A DNA stretch of 64,000 nt. Origin: Branchiostoma floridae. Lineage: Eukaryota > Chordata > Leptocardii > Amphioxiformes > Branchiostomatidae. Every line of letters starts with the position of its first letter. Position 1 is the first letter of the stretch. Below, piece by piece: positions 11,501-21,500 of the stretch. The notes below the pieces were generated by a model. The model saw nothing but the letters and a program-made list of their open reading frames with translations. It was not told the origin of the DNA and did no database searches. The stretch spans positions 14,071,929-14,135,928 of the forward strand of contig NC_049996.1 in the NCBI RefSeq assembly GCF_000003815.2, read 5' to 3'. A program made the position numbers and the translations under genes.

Positions 11501-14500
11501 ACAACATAGATCCGAACGGACAATCCAACAATTGGTTGTCCAACCTGGGAATGGACATGTGGAGCATTCACCTGTCACCCGTCTGTCTACAGTGCAGTTG
11601 ACCTTGTAGTTTACCCTCCGCATTCTGTCAGTTGTTCTAATGGCGCTTCAAGGTTGGACGGCCAATGAGGCGGCTCCAAACAAAACCGCTCTTGTGAAAC
11701 ATTGTTGCCACAGAGGAGGGCTGTAAGCAGGCCCTGTGTAGGCTGTAACAGTATAAGGCCTAGGAAAAAATGTGTGTTCAGTCCCAAAAATTAGGGTCAG
11801 TAGGTAGGGATTATCTTTTTTTCTTAATTTTATTTTTAGACTTTGGCCAAAACTTTAAGTGATGCAATACAGTTTACCTAATACTTTGATGTCAAACTTT
11901 AATTTTGTGCATAATGGTTACAAATCTGTGGATACATTAGAAAGGACAAGCAATTTGTTTCTTGAATAGGAAGCAGGTTGGATAAAATTTCTAACTGGAA
12001 ACTATATGACTCCACTGCCCACTCCAAAAAATGCTAGGATCGGCAGGTTTTTCCAGGGAAGGTCAGGAAACACAACATGTTTTTTCCTAGGCCTAAGCAG
12101 GCCCATTGTTGGCTCTGAAATTTCCCCCCAAACATTAAGCATAGGTTCTCCCTTGTGGGAATTTGTGGAATTTTGTCTAAAAGGTTGTAAAGGTAAGGAA
12201 GTTGGAATTTACAGATGGAATTTACAGATTGTTAGAAAAGAGGGCTTATAGGATCTCGCTTAAAGACAAAGTTCCGATTTCATTTTGTTCAGATTCCAAT
12301 CAGGAAATTCCTCTTTGTTGCTTGAAAAACTGTTAAGAAGTCAAGCAAGTTTTGTGACATCATTGTCAAACTATGTGAAACTGTCAGGTCTTCTTCATGA
12401 ATTTTTTGCAAGCTTTTCATTTTTTCTAGAAAATGATTTTTTTTTTAAACAAGGTGTTATATAAATTGTACATGCACATATGGTAACCAAACTCAACTTT
12501 TCTTTTCTTTCAAACTGCCCAAAACCTTTTGGCCTACCATGACATTATTCATCTGAACATAATCATTAGTTTCCTTTGTTAAACAATGTACATGTAACAC
12601 CAAAATTTCTGTCCATACAGTACTCTTGTCCATACAGTACAACCTTGGTATTATGGTAATGTGTAATTTGTTGTCAATTAAAAGTCTTTCAGCACTATGG
12701 ACAAAGCCAATTTGAATCCATGCTATACTCCCCTAAGGATTTGCAATGAATGAGTTGAACTTAGCAGATCAAGGAAGCCTTTTTCTGACCCATTATGAAA
12801 TGGCTGATCCCATTTTGTTGTTACAAATTCAGACTTGCATGTAAATTCTCCGCCGGGCTAGGAATGTCTGTGCCGCCTATGGGAGCACTAACACAGTGTA
12901 ACACACAACTGCCACAGTATGTCCCCAGCACCCCAGCTATTTCATGCACTATCAACACCCCAGGTTACACTGAACAGATGCCCGGCTGCAGTTGTACTGT
13001 AGTTGAGTTACATGTTAAACACCTGGACCCACATGGGTGAGACTTGGTACAGCTGTGCTGCTTACATGGAGGAGGGGTACTCTCCAAGCAGAGGTTAGAC
13101 TCTGGCTGTTTTTTTACCTCCATGAAATGTCATGGAGGTTATATTTTACCCTGCGTTTGTCTGTGTGTCTGTGTGTGTGTCTGTGTGTAAACAAAATAAC
13201 TCAAGAATGGCAGGGTGGATTGGTTTCATACTTGGTGTGTTGGTGGGGTGTGATTAAATCTGGAAATGATTAGATTCTGGGCCCCCTAGCGGCTACCCTT
13301 GGTACTGCAGTGCAACTTCCGGGTTCACTATCTCGTGTTCTGAACAAGCTATGGTCACGATTTTGGGGTGTTAGATAGCTCTTGTGATCAGAAATAAGTG
13401 ACATAAGTTTGGGCCCCTAGTTTTTACTGTTTTTAGGCGTTTTTATCAGGCTTCTTATTTTAGATAAAAACACCTAAAAAATCATAAAACAGCCGGAGAC
13501 TAACGTCTGCTTGGAGACTAGGGGAGGGGATGTCAGGGCTGTCCTCAGCTTTAAATTTTTTTCCCTGAGGGTCTGCATGGGGGGTCCTTGCAATGCTTTA
13601 TGCTAAAGGAAGGCAATTATGCAAAATTTGGTTGCTTTGCTAAGAATTACAAGAAGAAGATGACTTCCCCGACAAATTTCGTGAAATCAAAACATCCTGC
13701 CTACATGTACACCAAAAGAGTAATACTATGCAGACTCTTTTTTTCTGTCCAAACCTCCTTGGTCCTACTCATAATTTGGGAGCCCACATTGTGTTCATTT
13801 TCATGAGTTAAATTTTAACCCTTAAACTGACAGAGTTTCAGCACTATAAAATGCTATCAGTGCCAGGGTTGGCTGCTGACCTCCAAAAAGAAGGCCGAAG
13901 TCCCTAACTTCCAGGGTGTTGCACTACGCGTGCGCAAATTTGCTACTTCAGGTTGATACACTATCCCGGATATATCCGGGTGCGGCACACAGGACATGTA
14001 TATGTGTGCTGGATATGTCCGGGTTTGGCAGTTTAAGCATTAAGCTTGTAAAAGTACATTCTAAAGAATTCCATGTCATTTTTGGATAGTTGGAATTTTT
14101 TTTCCTCCTTCCCAACAAGCAAATTTCCATCCCCGGACAGAAGACCAGGTTCTTAATACAGCCTGGTTTGTGTAAAGGAAAGTTTCTGAGAAGAAACAGG
14201 GGGTGGGTGGTGGATTTGGGAACCATGCTTTAATATCATTCCCACACTTTTTGGTATGTATGTGGGTGCCCATATCTATTTCCATAGCCCTTGGGCCACG
14301 CAGTTGTGCAAGCAATAAAATAGGGCTGTCTCCAGCTTGAGGTTTTTTTCCGTTAGTTAATTTTCATTGATAAGGCTACATTTTGAACAGTTTCATGTCA
14401 TGAAGTTTGATTATTTTTTGGGTGGGGGGCGGATGGGGTGAATTCTTCTTTTGTCCCAACAAGCCAAATTTCAGTCCTAGGACGGAAGGACGGGTCGTGA

Positions 14501-17500
14501 AGACAGCCCAGCACAGTAAGACACCAGTCCACTTGTAACAGTGGTTCTGAAACTGTCCTTCACCCTATTTGACCTCTAGGCCTTTGGGAAGTTTGAAGAA
14601 TTCCAACTTTTCATGACATCTTGCAGCTTATGTCAGGCAAACAATTTCAACATTAAAGCAGTTTTGACTGGTATAAATCAGACATTCCAATTTGGAAAAT
14701 TTTCATATAAAAATTCCTGCCCTTGCAGTATACCCTCAAGAGAAATGATTCTTGTATCAAACAGCAACTGCTTGCATACATACAGAGATATAAAGTAAAG
14801 GACCACAATCATACTAATATAACAATAATGATAAAATCATACATTTGTATTTTTAAAAGCTGGCTTAAATGTAACGGTGTAGACTGGTGCCACGCCTTGC
14901 TCATTAAAGTTTAAAGAAAAATGATTGCAATGCTTTAAAAGAGAACAACCTTAAGGCTTGTTGGCCTGAATCAAGATCATTTGATCCTTAGACCTGGACA
15001 TTTGTGTCTCATTGACATGAATGAAGTGTTGCACTGCAGGCTAAATCCATGCAGTCTTAACTCAGTGAATGTGAACATTGTGCTGAATAAGCTCTTAAAG
15101 CTGTTCTTTACTCAACACAGAACAATTCTCTTGCAAAATAAAGAATGGTCTAAGAATACATTCCAACAGAGTGGTTTTCACTCCACTGATTCAAGGTCAA
15201 CTACAATATTACAGCAGAAATGTTTCAATATTTCATTCTCATGTTTGATGCCTTTCACTGCAACCTAATGTCCCAAGTTGTCAAACTTTACACGCATTCA
15301 AAGTGATTTCTCAAAATTATCATTCTGCACGGTCAAAACTATTGTGATTGTGAATTTCTAGGTAGATTTAGACTAAGTAGATGTACTAGGTAATTTGAAG
15401 AGAGTTATGTAACAGGACTTAAGTTCTTGTTCTCTTGTTTGGGACTAAAACCAGATCAGGGCATGTGAAAGTGAGTCTTAAGATTGTAAAGAATTTTGAG
15501 CAGTACCAGAGGTGCTGATAGCTCCTAAGAAGTGGCAGGAAAGGAGAACCCCTCGTCCATCTACAAAGTGCCTTCAGAATAACCTAAACAGTGCCGGATC
15601 AAGGCTATCGCATGACTCCCCATACACCCGACATGACAGAGCGTTTGTGTGTTGTTGGGCACTCTCCGACCACCGTTTACACAAACACTGAAAGGTACAC
15701 GGCGCGTGTTTACCGTTTTTGTGAGCTGGAAGGAAAACATTGTTGACAGTAGGGGGAAATGGGTGCAGGGATTGTAATGGGCCAGGCTGGCAACTAGGGA
15801 ATTTCTGCAGGTAATGCCTGAGAGGACAGAATGTTCACTTTAGCTACTAGCAAATTGCCCTGTATGCTGATGCTATCTTCTCAGTTAGCTGTCTACTGAC
15901 GTTGTATTGTCCCAGTTGCAGTCCGAATAAAGTCAACGCAGAAAAGGGACCTATCATTTATTCTATTCAATTATCTTGATAATTTAATTACTTAAGTTTA
16001 TTATTCAATTACTACTAATATACATGTAGAGTGAAGGGATCAATGAAGTGGAAAGGGGGAGGGGATAGAATTGCCTTGAGGGGAAAGTATTTTCCTTGAG
16101 TCCAAGCCATTGGTAGTATTCACTTTATGTTGCTTGCTTTCAAGAGATGTCGTGTTATACTTGTAAGGGTTTACATGAAAATGTTTTTCCCCTAGCAGAG
16201 AAATAGTTACTGTGGCACTTCCCTATAATTGTTCTTCCTTATGCACATCTAAATTTGTCTTATTGATACTGGGACTTAATAATAACGATAAGCTAAAAGG
16301 AAAATCATGCATGGTAGATTATTTAAAGTTTCAAAGGATATTGAAACAATATACTGTTTCTCACCTGCTTACATTTCGATGTCTATCAGACATCTTCCTT
16401 AGAGATTCTTACTGGAAGTGTTGCTTCTCATAGCTATATGTAGCTGATTTAGGTGGTGCTTTTGTGGTGAGAACACAAAACCAAACATGGCTGAGTTTTT
16501 ATTCCCAGTCACTGGGGTTGACTTCCTTTAGTCTCTACCAGACTCCGGATCGCTGGAAAATCGTAGAAATGGAACAAATAGAGAGGTATATAACCGGTCA
16601 GGGAACATCCGACGATCGCGTGCTGGTCCCTGGCCGGTTATATTCCTCTGGCCGGCTTACTCCTCTGATTTGTTCCATTTCTACGATTTTTTCAGCGATC
16701 CGGAGTCTGGTAGAGACTAGACTTCCTTATCTAGACAACTCCCTTGAAACTTTGGATTTAACTGTTAAGTGTCAGTATTTCTGCTAGATGATCTCCTAAC
16801 ATGTCTGTATCATCTATGTGTACACACAGGATGCTGGTGAGATGGTGAGGTCGTTCGTGGGCGGGTTGGAGCTGATCGTGAGTCTGCTGAAGTCCGAGCA
16901 CAAGGAGGTTCTCGCGAGCGTCTGCGCCGCCATCGCCAACATTGCCAAGGACGAGGAGAACCTGGCGGTCATCACGGACCACGGCGTGGTGCCCATGCTC
17001 GCCAAGCTCACAAACACGGTACGTTCTTTAAAGTATTACAAACTATATGTAACAAACATGGTAGGTCTTTCGTGGTTCTACTGTTACAATTATCACGGAC
17101 CACGGCGTGGTGCCCATGCTCGCCAAACTCACAAACACGGTACAGCTTTTTAAGTATTGTGATTTTGCCATTGAGTATACAGAGTAGTTAGCACTTTTAT
17201 CCAAGAAAATTTTGGCTCTTTTGGAAAAAAGTCAGGGTATACAAATGTACGTATAATCTACATTGAGATTTTCAACCTTAAGTCCAAAAACATCCTTAGC
17301 AGAGATGCTTCTTTTCTCTTGCCTTCTGTTGATGCCATTGCTTGTGCTTTATTCATACATGAGCAAGTTTTAGGCACAGACCTTAAGCATCAGAATCTCT
17401 GCATGAACCCAACACACTTATAGAGACGAGTATGTATGGGTTACCAAGTGTGCTTGGCTGAAAATACGAGCCGTAGGGAAGCACTATAATTGCACTACCA

Positions 17501-18433
17501 CTAGATACTTGCAAAGGCATTATACAAAACTTAACCTCAGTTAAGGATGGCAGCTTTACCTGACATATACTATGTTTTTTGTAGTCTATCACCTAACATC
17601 AAAAGCTATCTGCAAAAATACCCCCATGTTCATCAGTGTTTGTTTACTCTCTACCCCAGACTGATGACAAGTTGAGACGACACCTTGCCGAGGCCATCGC
17701 TCGCTGCTGCATGTGGGGAAACAACCGGGTTGCCTTCGGCGAGGCGAACGCGGTCGCGCCGCTCGTACGGTACCTGAAGTCCCCGGACGAGTCCGTCCAC
17801 CGAGCCACGGCGCAGGCGCTCTTCCAGCTGTCCAGAGACCCGGAGAACTGTATCACGATGCACAACGCTGGGGTGGTCAAGGTAAGGGGTCGTCATTAAA
17901 ACACTTCTTGTCTTTAGTTTATCAAGGTTAGACATCCAGGTAGACACTAGACAATCCATCTCTACAACTGCATAAGATTCGGGGATTACTTCAAAACTCT
18001 ATTTGAATTCACTTGTTTTCAACAAAAAAATTGTCTGCTGGACATGATTTTCATGGAAAAAAAAGCAACAATTTCAGCCATTTTCCCTGTACAATTTGCC
18101 TGAGTTTGACTTTGGCTTTGACTTTATTAACAATGAGAAAAGTCATTACATGGGTCTACCTAGGGGCAGCTTTGGGCTGGTAGAGGCAGAACCTACAAAA
18201 ATTTGGACGAACTTACAAAGAATTCATCAAGTTTCAGCATGATACTCAGGCTATGCACAATTGTTACGGCCAGTTATTTTTCATTTATCAGTATTAATTT
18301 TTTCTTATATTTTTCCCAGCTGCTGTTGGACATGGTAGGCTCCACTGATGAAGCTCTGCAGGAAGCTGCAGCCGGTTGTATTGGCAACATCAGGAGGCTG
18401 GCACTGGCCAATGAGAAGGCCAAATATCCTTGA
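5367..18433 (+). CDS. ARMC4: ARMC4 / ODAD2, outer dynein arm docking complex subunit, 3' part (six exons, 5'-partial)
   Basis: Known role of the family: an armadillo-repeat protein that helps dock outer dynein arms on the axonemal microtubules of motile cilia. Loss in humans causes primary ciliary dyskinesia. Six exons with GT-AG junctions (5367-5521, 5869-6111, 6506-6620, 16830-17018, 17660-17881, 18320-18433) join without any frame conflict into 345 codons. Introns fall in phases 2, 2, 0, 0 and 0. Recognisable blocks include [87 protein letters not shown] and [19 protein letters not shown] at the carboxyl end. The product here is a continuous series of ARM repeats. Human ARMC4 is about 1044 residues, so roughly two thirds of the protein lies upstream of the window. 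The start codon is not in view. Confidence 0.95.
5522..5868 (+). other. ARMC4 intron (347 bp)
   Basis: AT-rich intron with GTAAAAG at the 5' end and a pyrimidine-rich TTTTTCACTATTTGTGCAG at the 3' end. No other feature seen. Confidence 0.85.
5869..6111 (+). CDS. ARMC4: ARMC4 exon b
   Basis: The exon follows TTTGTGCAG and ends before donor GTTAGTG at 6112. It encodes residues 52 (split) to 133 (split AC|G). Two consecutive ARM repeats are visible: [19 protein letters not shown] with [12 protein letters not shown], then [16 protein letters not shown] with [15 protein letters not shown]. The reading frame stays open into the intron as far as 6454, so the donor was placed by the frame of the next exon and by ARMC4 similarity. 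Confidence 0.93.
6112..6505 (+). other. ARMC4 intron (394 bp)
   Basis: AT-rich intron, donor GTTAGTG and acceptor GTTGTGTTTCTAATAG. One frame stays open to 6454 but has no protein-like pattern. Nothing else seen. Confidence 0.85.
6506..6620 (+). CDS. ARMC4: ARMC4 exon c
   Basis: Follows CTAATAG and ends before GTAAGAG at 6621. It encodes [16 protein letters not shown] and then [13 protein letters not shown], residues 134-171 of the visible fragment, ending in phase 0. The CPCIENAK end joins exactly to DAGEMV of the next exon across a 10.2-kb intron, which reproduces the continuous sequence known in vertebrate ARMC4. Confidence 0.93.
7071..7560. repeat. Three spaced copies of a local duplication
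   Basis: A block reading CTGGAAACCATAT followed by AGACCTTGACACT and CAAATGCCAAC appears at about 7073, 7219 and, in shorter form, 7510. Spacings are about 146 and 291 bp (two units), so this is a decayed tandem duplication inside the ARMC4 intron. Confidence 0.7.
8195..8260 (+). pseudogene. tRNA-like pseudogene or SINE head
   Basis: A perfect T-arm-like hairpin, CCCGGGTTCGAATTCCGGG (8236-8254), sits next to a 5-bp pairing between CTGGC (8195-8199) and GCCAG (8256-8260), as in an acceptor stem. Total length is about 66 bases, short for a tRNA. The D-arm and anticodon arm cannot be folded convincingly. Likely a tRNA-derived relic. Confidence 0.4.
11051..11610. repeat. Interleaved duplications and a perfect hairpin
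   Basis: ACTCCTTCCATGCTACTGA with a following TTGTTTCCCTACATTTATG block occurs at about 11053 and 11437. A second block, containing TTGTCCAACCTGGGAATGGA and CAGTTGACCTTGTA, occurs at about 11357 and 11538. The two blocks overlap in order, so a unit of about 170-390 bp was duplicated and partly lost. At 11202-11231 an 11-bp perfect stem (AACTGCAATAT) surrounds an 8-nt loop. Confidence 0.75.
13078..13520. mobile_element. 443-bp non-autonomous TIR element (CTCCAAGCAG family)
   Basis: The left end TACTCTCCAAGCAGAGGTTA and the right end (reverse complement TAGTCTCCAAGCAGACGTTA) form about 35 bp of inverted repeat that continues into GGCTGTTTT on both sides. The flanks GAGGAGGGG (13069-13077) and GGGGAGGGG (13521-13529) match in 8 of 9 positions, consistent with a 9-bp target duplication. 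The interior holds a 10-bp hairpin ACCTCCATGA/TCATGGAGGT (13116-13139) and a CTGTGTGT-rich stretch. No open frame for a transposase is present, so it must depend on an outside enzyme. Confidence 0.75.
16529..16719. mobile_element. 191-bp palindromic TIR element with perfect 9-bp target duplication
   Basis: About 50 bp at the left end (starting TAGTCTCTACCAGACTCC) is repeated inverted at the right end with one indel. Identical GACTTCCTT flanks lie at 16520-16528 and 16720-16728. This is a young, intact MITE-like element 110 bp upstream of an ARMC4 exon. A 9-bp duplication with long inverted repeats fits Mutator-like elements; an 8-bp hAT reading is less consistent with the symmetric ends. It has no coding capacity. 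Confidence 0.9.
16830..17018 (+). CDS. ARMC4: ARMC4 exon d
   Basis: Acceptor TACACACAG ends at 16829; donor GTACGTTC begins at 17019. It encodes 63 codons, [20 protein letters not shown] through [20 protein letters not shown] to LAKLTNT, residues 172-234 of the visible fragment. Both boundaries are phase 0. The last 48 bases and the donor are repeated 121 bp downstream (separate entry), so the true donor is the first of two near-identical sites. The choice is decided by the reading frame of the next exon. Confidence 0.94.
17092..17157 (+). repeat. Duplicated 3' end of ARMC4 exon d with its splice donor
   Basis: Positions 17092-17139 repeat 16971-17018 with a single difference (AAG to AAA in the lysine codon), followed by a second GT donor at 17140 and similar intron bases to about 17157. 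The offset is 121 bp, not a multiple of three. The frame from the true exon stays open through this copy. Splicing from the second donor would add 40 codons plus one base, and the next exon would then give GAC followed by TGA. The copy is therefore a decoy or poison donor, a neutral intronic duplication, or an assembly artefact. Confidence 0.9.
17158..17659 (+). other. Remainder of ARMC4 intron
   Basis: Ordinary AT-rich intronic sequence after the duplicated exon fragment, ending in acceptor CTCTCTACCCCAG. No repeat or exon recognised. Confidence 0.8.
17660..17881 (+). CDS. ARMC4: ARMC4 exon e
   Basis: Follows TCTCTACCCCAG and ends before GTAAGGGG at 17882. It has 74 codons, beginning [20 protein letters not shown], then [37 protein letters not shown] and [10 protein letters not shown]. 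The CCMWG and NRVAFGE block is a hallmark of the ARMC4 carboxyl region. It is GC-rich, in contrast to the neighbouring introns. Confidence 0.95.
17882..18319 (+). other. ARMC4 last intron (438 bp)
   Basis: Donor GTAAGGGG, acceptor TATTTTTCCCAG. It includes a TTTGACTTTGGCTTTGAC stretch near 18108-18130 that resembles the pyrimidine-rich microrepeat at the right end of the window (63968-63990), probably the tail of a dispersed retroelement. Otherwise unremarkable. Confidence 0.7.
18320..18433 (+). CDS. ARMC4: ARMC4 terminal exon with stop codon
   Basis: Starts after TTTTTCCCAG and reads [20 protein letters not shown], then [17 protein letters not shown] and TGA at 18431-18433. The carboxyl terminus lies at the position expected for the vertebrate proteins, so it is complete rather than truncated. 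Confidence 0.95.
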   Translation: MLLDMVGSTDEALQEAAAGCIGNIRRLALANEKAKYP

Positions 18434-18567
18434 ACTGACCAATGAGGGACGCTTCTGATGGGGACCAATGAAAGGACTGCTTACATGCTGTTGCAACAAC
18501 CAATCACAAACAAGCACATGTAATGCTAACCAATGAGAATTGTTATGATATTGTTAAAGCAACCAAT
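18408..18567 (+). promoter_or_regulatory. Six evenly spaced CCAAT boxes at the ARMC4 3' end
   Basis: CCAAT pentamers on the + strand start at 18408, 18439, 18465, 18500, 18530 and 18563, with gaps of 31, 26, 35, 30 and 33 bp. Several fit the NF-Y consensus well (AACCAATCAC, AACCAATGAG). The first lies in the last coding exon, the rest in the 3' UTR. Spacing near three helical turns is typical of multi-CCAAT NF-Y promoters. Function is inferred only. Confidence 0.5.
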
Positions 18568-19165
18568 AATGTTTTGTGTCTCAAACTAACTTGTACAGCT
18601 GCTAGAGTATGTAAAAGTTCCTACATTTTCTTCTGACTTTTGAAGTTACTGTTTTGGAGCTATATGTAAAACTTGAAATTGGTAGAAAAATTCTGTATAG
18701 AGGACCAGTATGTACATTTTTCAAACTATTGTTAACTTTTTTCTTGGTATAAAAGGCACTTCTTAAGATGTCCTATAAATGAGAAACCAGGAATCAGTTC
18801 CTTTGTATTGCAGTGTATATTTCACCCATAGAATTCTATCAGAGTGATTTCTATGAATTCAAAGACAGCCACACATGTTACATAGTTGATACAATGTAAA
18901 GGAAATTACACAGAGTCTATTAGCAAATACATTCACTGAAAATATACAGAATATATCATAGATGTTTTATTTTTCAATGAGCTCTTCTCAGAACTCACCC
19001 TCTGAATTCTGGCACAGTTGTAATTGTTGTGAACATTGTATATATACTTTACTACAAATACATATAGGATATGCTGTTATTGCATTGTCAGAAAGAAAGG
19101 TTAATATTTACAAACATGTATTGTTTTGTCTGGATGGTAAATAAATGTTGAGGTTTTGGTACTTC
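18434..19165 (+). other. ARMC4 3' untranslated region (extent estimated)
   Basis: AT-rich sequence from the TGA to shortly after an AATAAA at 19140. The first 140 bases carry most of the evenly spaced CCAAT boxes. The exact cleavage site was not seen directly; the end given is an estimate 20 bases past the signal. Confidence 0.6.
19140..19145 (+). terminator. Candidate polyadenylation signal of ARMC4
   Basis: AATAAA at 19140-19145 is followed within 20 bases by TGTTGAGGTTTTGGT, a GU-rich downstream element. It is the first canonical hexamer I noted after the stop codon. Confidence 0.6.
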
Positions 19166-19284
19166 ATTTGATACTTTTCATTGAACAAACGTGCAAAAAT
19201 GCAACATGCCTTTTGAGGCTTTTCCTTCCTAATCCAACTTCTAATTTGAAGTACAGACGTGCATTAAAAGCAGCCAGGCCTCCC

Positions 19285-19420
19285 TAGGCCTCTACAAGGC
19301 TCCACAGGTCGCTAGTCCGCCAACTGTACTCCTCGGCCATCTACATTGTAACTCCGCTGGTGTGTTTTCTGTCTTATTTGTCCAATTTCTACTATTTTTC
19401 CAGCGACCTGGTAGAGGCTA
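19285..19420. mobile_element. 136-bp TIR element, TCTACCAG family
   Basis: Left end TAGGCCTCTACAAGGCTCC and right end (reverse complement TAGCCTCTACCAGGTCGCTG) are inverted relatives. Flanks AGGCCTCCC (19276-19284) and AGGTCTCCC (19421-19429) match in 8 of 9 bases, a 9-bp target duplication. The interior phrase GTGTGTTTTCTGTCTTATTT recurs at 44.7 kb. It lies 120 bp beyond the ARMC4 polyadenylation signal. Confidence 0.8.
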
Positions 19421-19565
19421 AGGTCTCCCTACACCCAGCCCGCTGTCTCTCCTGAGGCCGGATTAGCGTTAAGCCTTCTGGCCACGCCTAGGCAATCATG
19501 TTGTACTGATATCACTTCATCAAAGCCTATCCATAACCACCTCAGCGTATCATGTGTCCCACTTA

Positions 19566-19765
19566 GGCCTACGTCACATTTCCAAACCGGGGCCCGGCCG
19601 GGCTGTTTGCGGAAACGAAAAATTAAAGTTTATGCCAATTAATATGGACAAGACATGTTGTTCAATTATTTTTAGTCGGTTTTCTGTTTTTGTTGTCTTT
19701 TATATCGTACTTTTCGTTCCCCATAACTGCCCGGCCGGGCACCTTTGTGGAAATATGACGCAGCC
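19566..19765. mobile_element. 200-bp inverted-repeat element with CCCGGCCGGGC core
   Basis: The left arm GGCCTACGTCACATTTCC continues to GCCCGGCCGGGC and GGAAACGAAAA. The right arm is its approximate reverse complement (CTTTTCGTTCC, GCCCGGCCGGGC, GGAAATATGACGCAGCC). The arms are about 55 bp with scattered mismatches around an AT-rich centre. No clean target duplication is visible; TTA and TTT flank the ends. Confidence 0.75.
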
Positions 19766-19824
19766 TTTAAATATGAGGTTCCCCCAACGTGCACTTGCAG
19801 CCCACTCCATGGTTGTTAATAAAA

Positions 19825-20166
19825 GTGTCACGTTTTTTCGATATTATTTAATATGGGGGAGAAAAGTTGTCCATCTAAATCCTCCCAATTACTGAAATGG
19901 TATAACACCCTGCTTTAATTCTGAGATTTGCCGTTTGTCCTTTTGTAAAACAAATTCAGTCTCTTAGTTTATTCTTATTCAAGACTTCCCGTACAGTGTC
20001 ACGTTTTCCGAAAGCATTTGATATGGGGGAGACATGTTCATCCAAAGAGCTTTCATCAAAAAAACTAATTCAAAAATCAACCTCCTTAATTCGGAACTTT
20101 GCCGTTTGTCCTTGTGTACAATGAACTCAATATCGCGGTTTGTTTTGATTCGAGACTCCCCGCGTA
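19825..20166. repeat. Diverged tandem duplication, 171-bp period
   Basis: GTGTCACGTTTT followed by GATATGGGGGAGA-like text, TTTGCCGTTTGTCCTT and a final GACTCCCCG-like end occurs twice, with matching landmarks at 19825/19996 and 19930/20101. The copies differ at many positions, so the event is old. Confidence 0.75.
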
Positions 20167-21374
20167 GTATCGAGAAGAACATGACTCGGACAAGTAATCC
20201 ACAAGTGTTTGAAAAGTCTGACAGAAATGAGAAGACCGGATGTTCTTTGTTGTTTCTGAGAGCCGAACGGAAGTACAAGTTTGTAACGGAGACCGAGGGA
20301 CAGATGGTAAGAACATGACCTTGGTCTTGTTTCAGCTGGTCAGGGTGTTGGCAAGAGAACTGAAGATAAGGAAACGGAAACTACAGAGGGCCAAGTTCAA
20401 GTTAATTACATAAGGTCGCGATCGTTGATTAGATAGTTGGATGGATGGGTGGGGTTGTACTTTCTTTGAGCTGTTTGGAGGCGGTCCAGGATGATAAGCG
20501 TTCCCATGTGCTTTTGGGGGGCTTCTAATTTTTTTCCTGGCGATATAAATCATCAGTCATGTTGCACTCGCTTTCTTGTGGTCCTGGCCACGAGATTGTA
20601 GACTACAGATTGAAATGTTCTGAAGGTCCAACTTTGTAAGGAAGTTGAGGAAGATCCACCAGTGCAAAGGATGCAAAGGGCATTAAAGAAATACAACATA
20701 TCGATGGATTTTTACACTGTATGGATAAGGAGTTGACTATTCAAAGACTTAATCATGTTTACATACACGTGCGTCTTTGTTGTGATGCATTTATCCTTGT
20801 TTTCAATTTCTTAACGAAACGATCCGTTTCGGTGATGCACAACTCCTTCTTTTTTTCAGCCATGGTATGTTTGGTTTAGTATAAGCTTGAGTCAAATAGG
20901 TGTAGCGTATCAATGTAAAGCTCTAGAATTTCAAAATCTTACCAGCTGACATACTAGCTTCATAACACACTTTAATTTCCAAGTATGTATACGGTAAGGC
21001 CCTTGCTCTGTTTTACGCGTTTTTTTCAATAAGTTTAATAGTATCTTGGAAAGAGTCAATGAGTTAAAAAAAACAAGATACAATATCAGAAAGACGAATT
21101 AACTGTACATGTCTCGTATCATAACTGAATTGATTAGTTTACTGCCTCATCAAACTTTAATCAATCCAAGTTACAGAATAGCGTTTATTGGAGTCTCTAT
21201 TTCCAGAGATGACGCAAGTTAGTGGCGTGATATCGGACGATTTCCGCTTCGGAACTCCATGGTGGGCGGTGGGGCTTCCTGACTCGGTGTGAACTATTAT
21301 TGTTCCTACTAGTCACGTTTGTCTGCGGTTTGAGTATGTATATGTTTGGTGAAGGATTGGGCTTGATGGTTCCA

Positions 21375-21500
21375 GAAGTGCGTCACAATTTGTAAACTGA
21401 TAGAAGACAAGTCAGACCAAACATGTTACGTCTTTGTTTTTCCTTTGAGTGTATCATTTGATCGTGTTACGACACAGTCGCATTGTGCTATACTAGTTAT
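21375..21500. repeat. Dispersed repeat copy 1 (partner at 27093-27200)
   Basis: GAAGTGCGTCACAATT, GTAAACTGATAGAAGACAA, CAGACCAAACAT and GAGTGTATCATTT occur in the same order here and at 27093-27200, 5.7 kb away in the same orientation. The remote copy has small indels. No terminal inverted repeats were found. This is either an old dispersed element or a relic of a larger duplication. Confidence 0.75.

Larger units (their letters stand above)
6621..16829 (+). other. Large ARMC4 intron (10.2 kb), repeat-rich
   Basis: Bounded by donor GTAAGAG at 6621 and acceptor GTACACACAG ending at 16829. No coding exon was recognised inside. It contains a dispersed tandem repeat (7.07-7.56 kb), a tRNA-like pseudogene (8.2 kb), duplicated blocks and a palindrome at 11.05-11.6 kb, a 443-bp inverted-repeat element at 13.08-13.52 kb, two related copies of a roughly 70-bp segment at about 14.1 and 14.45 kb (both with CCCAACAAGC...AAATTTC), and a 191-bp inverted-repeat element just before the next exon. 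The rest (8.3-11.0, 11.6-13.0 and 14.5-16.5 kb) shows nothing identifiable. Confidence 0.85.
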
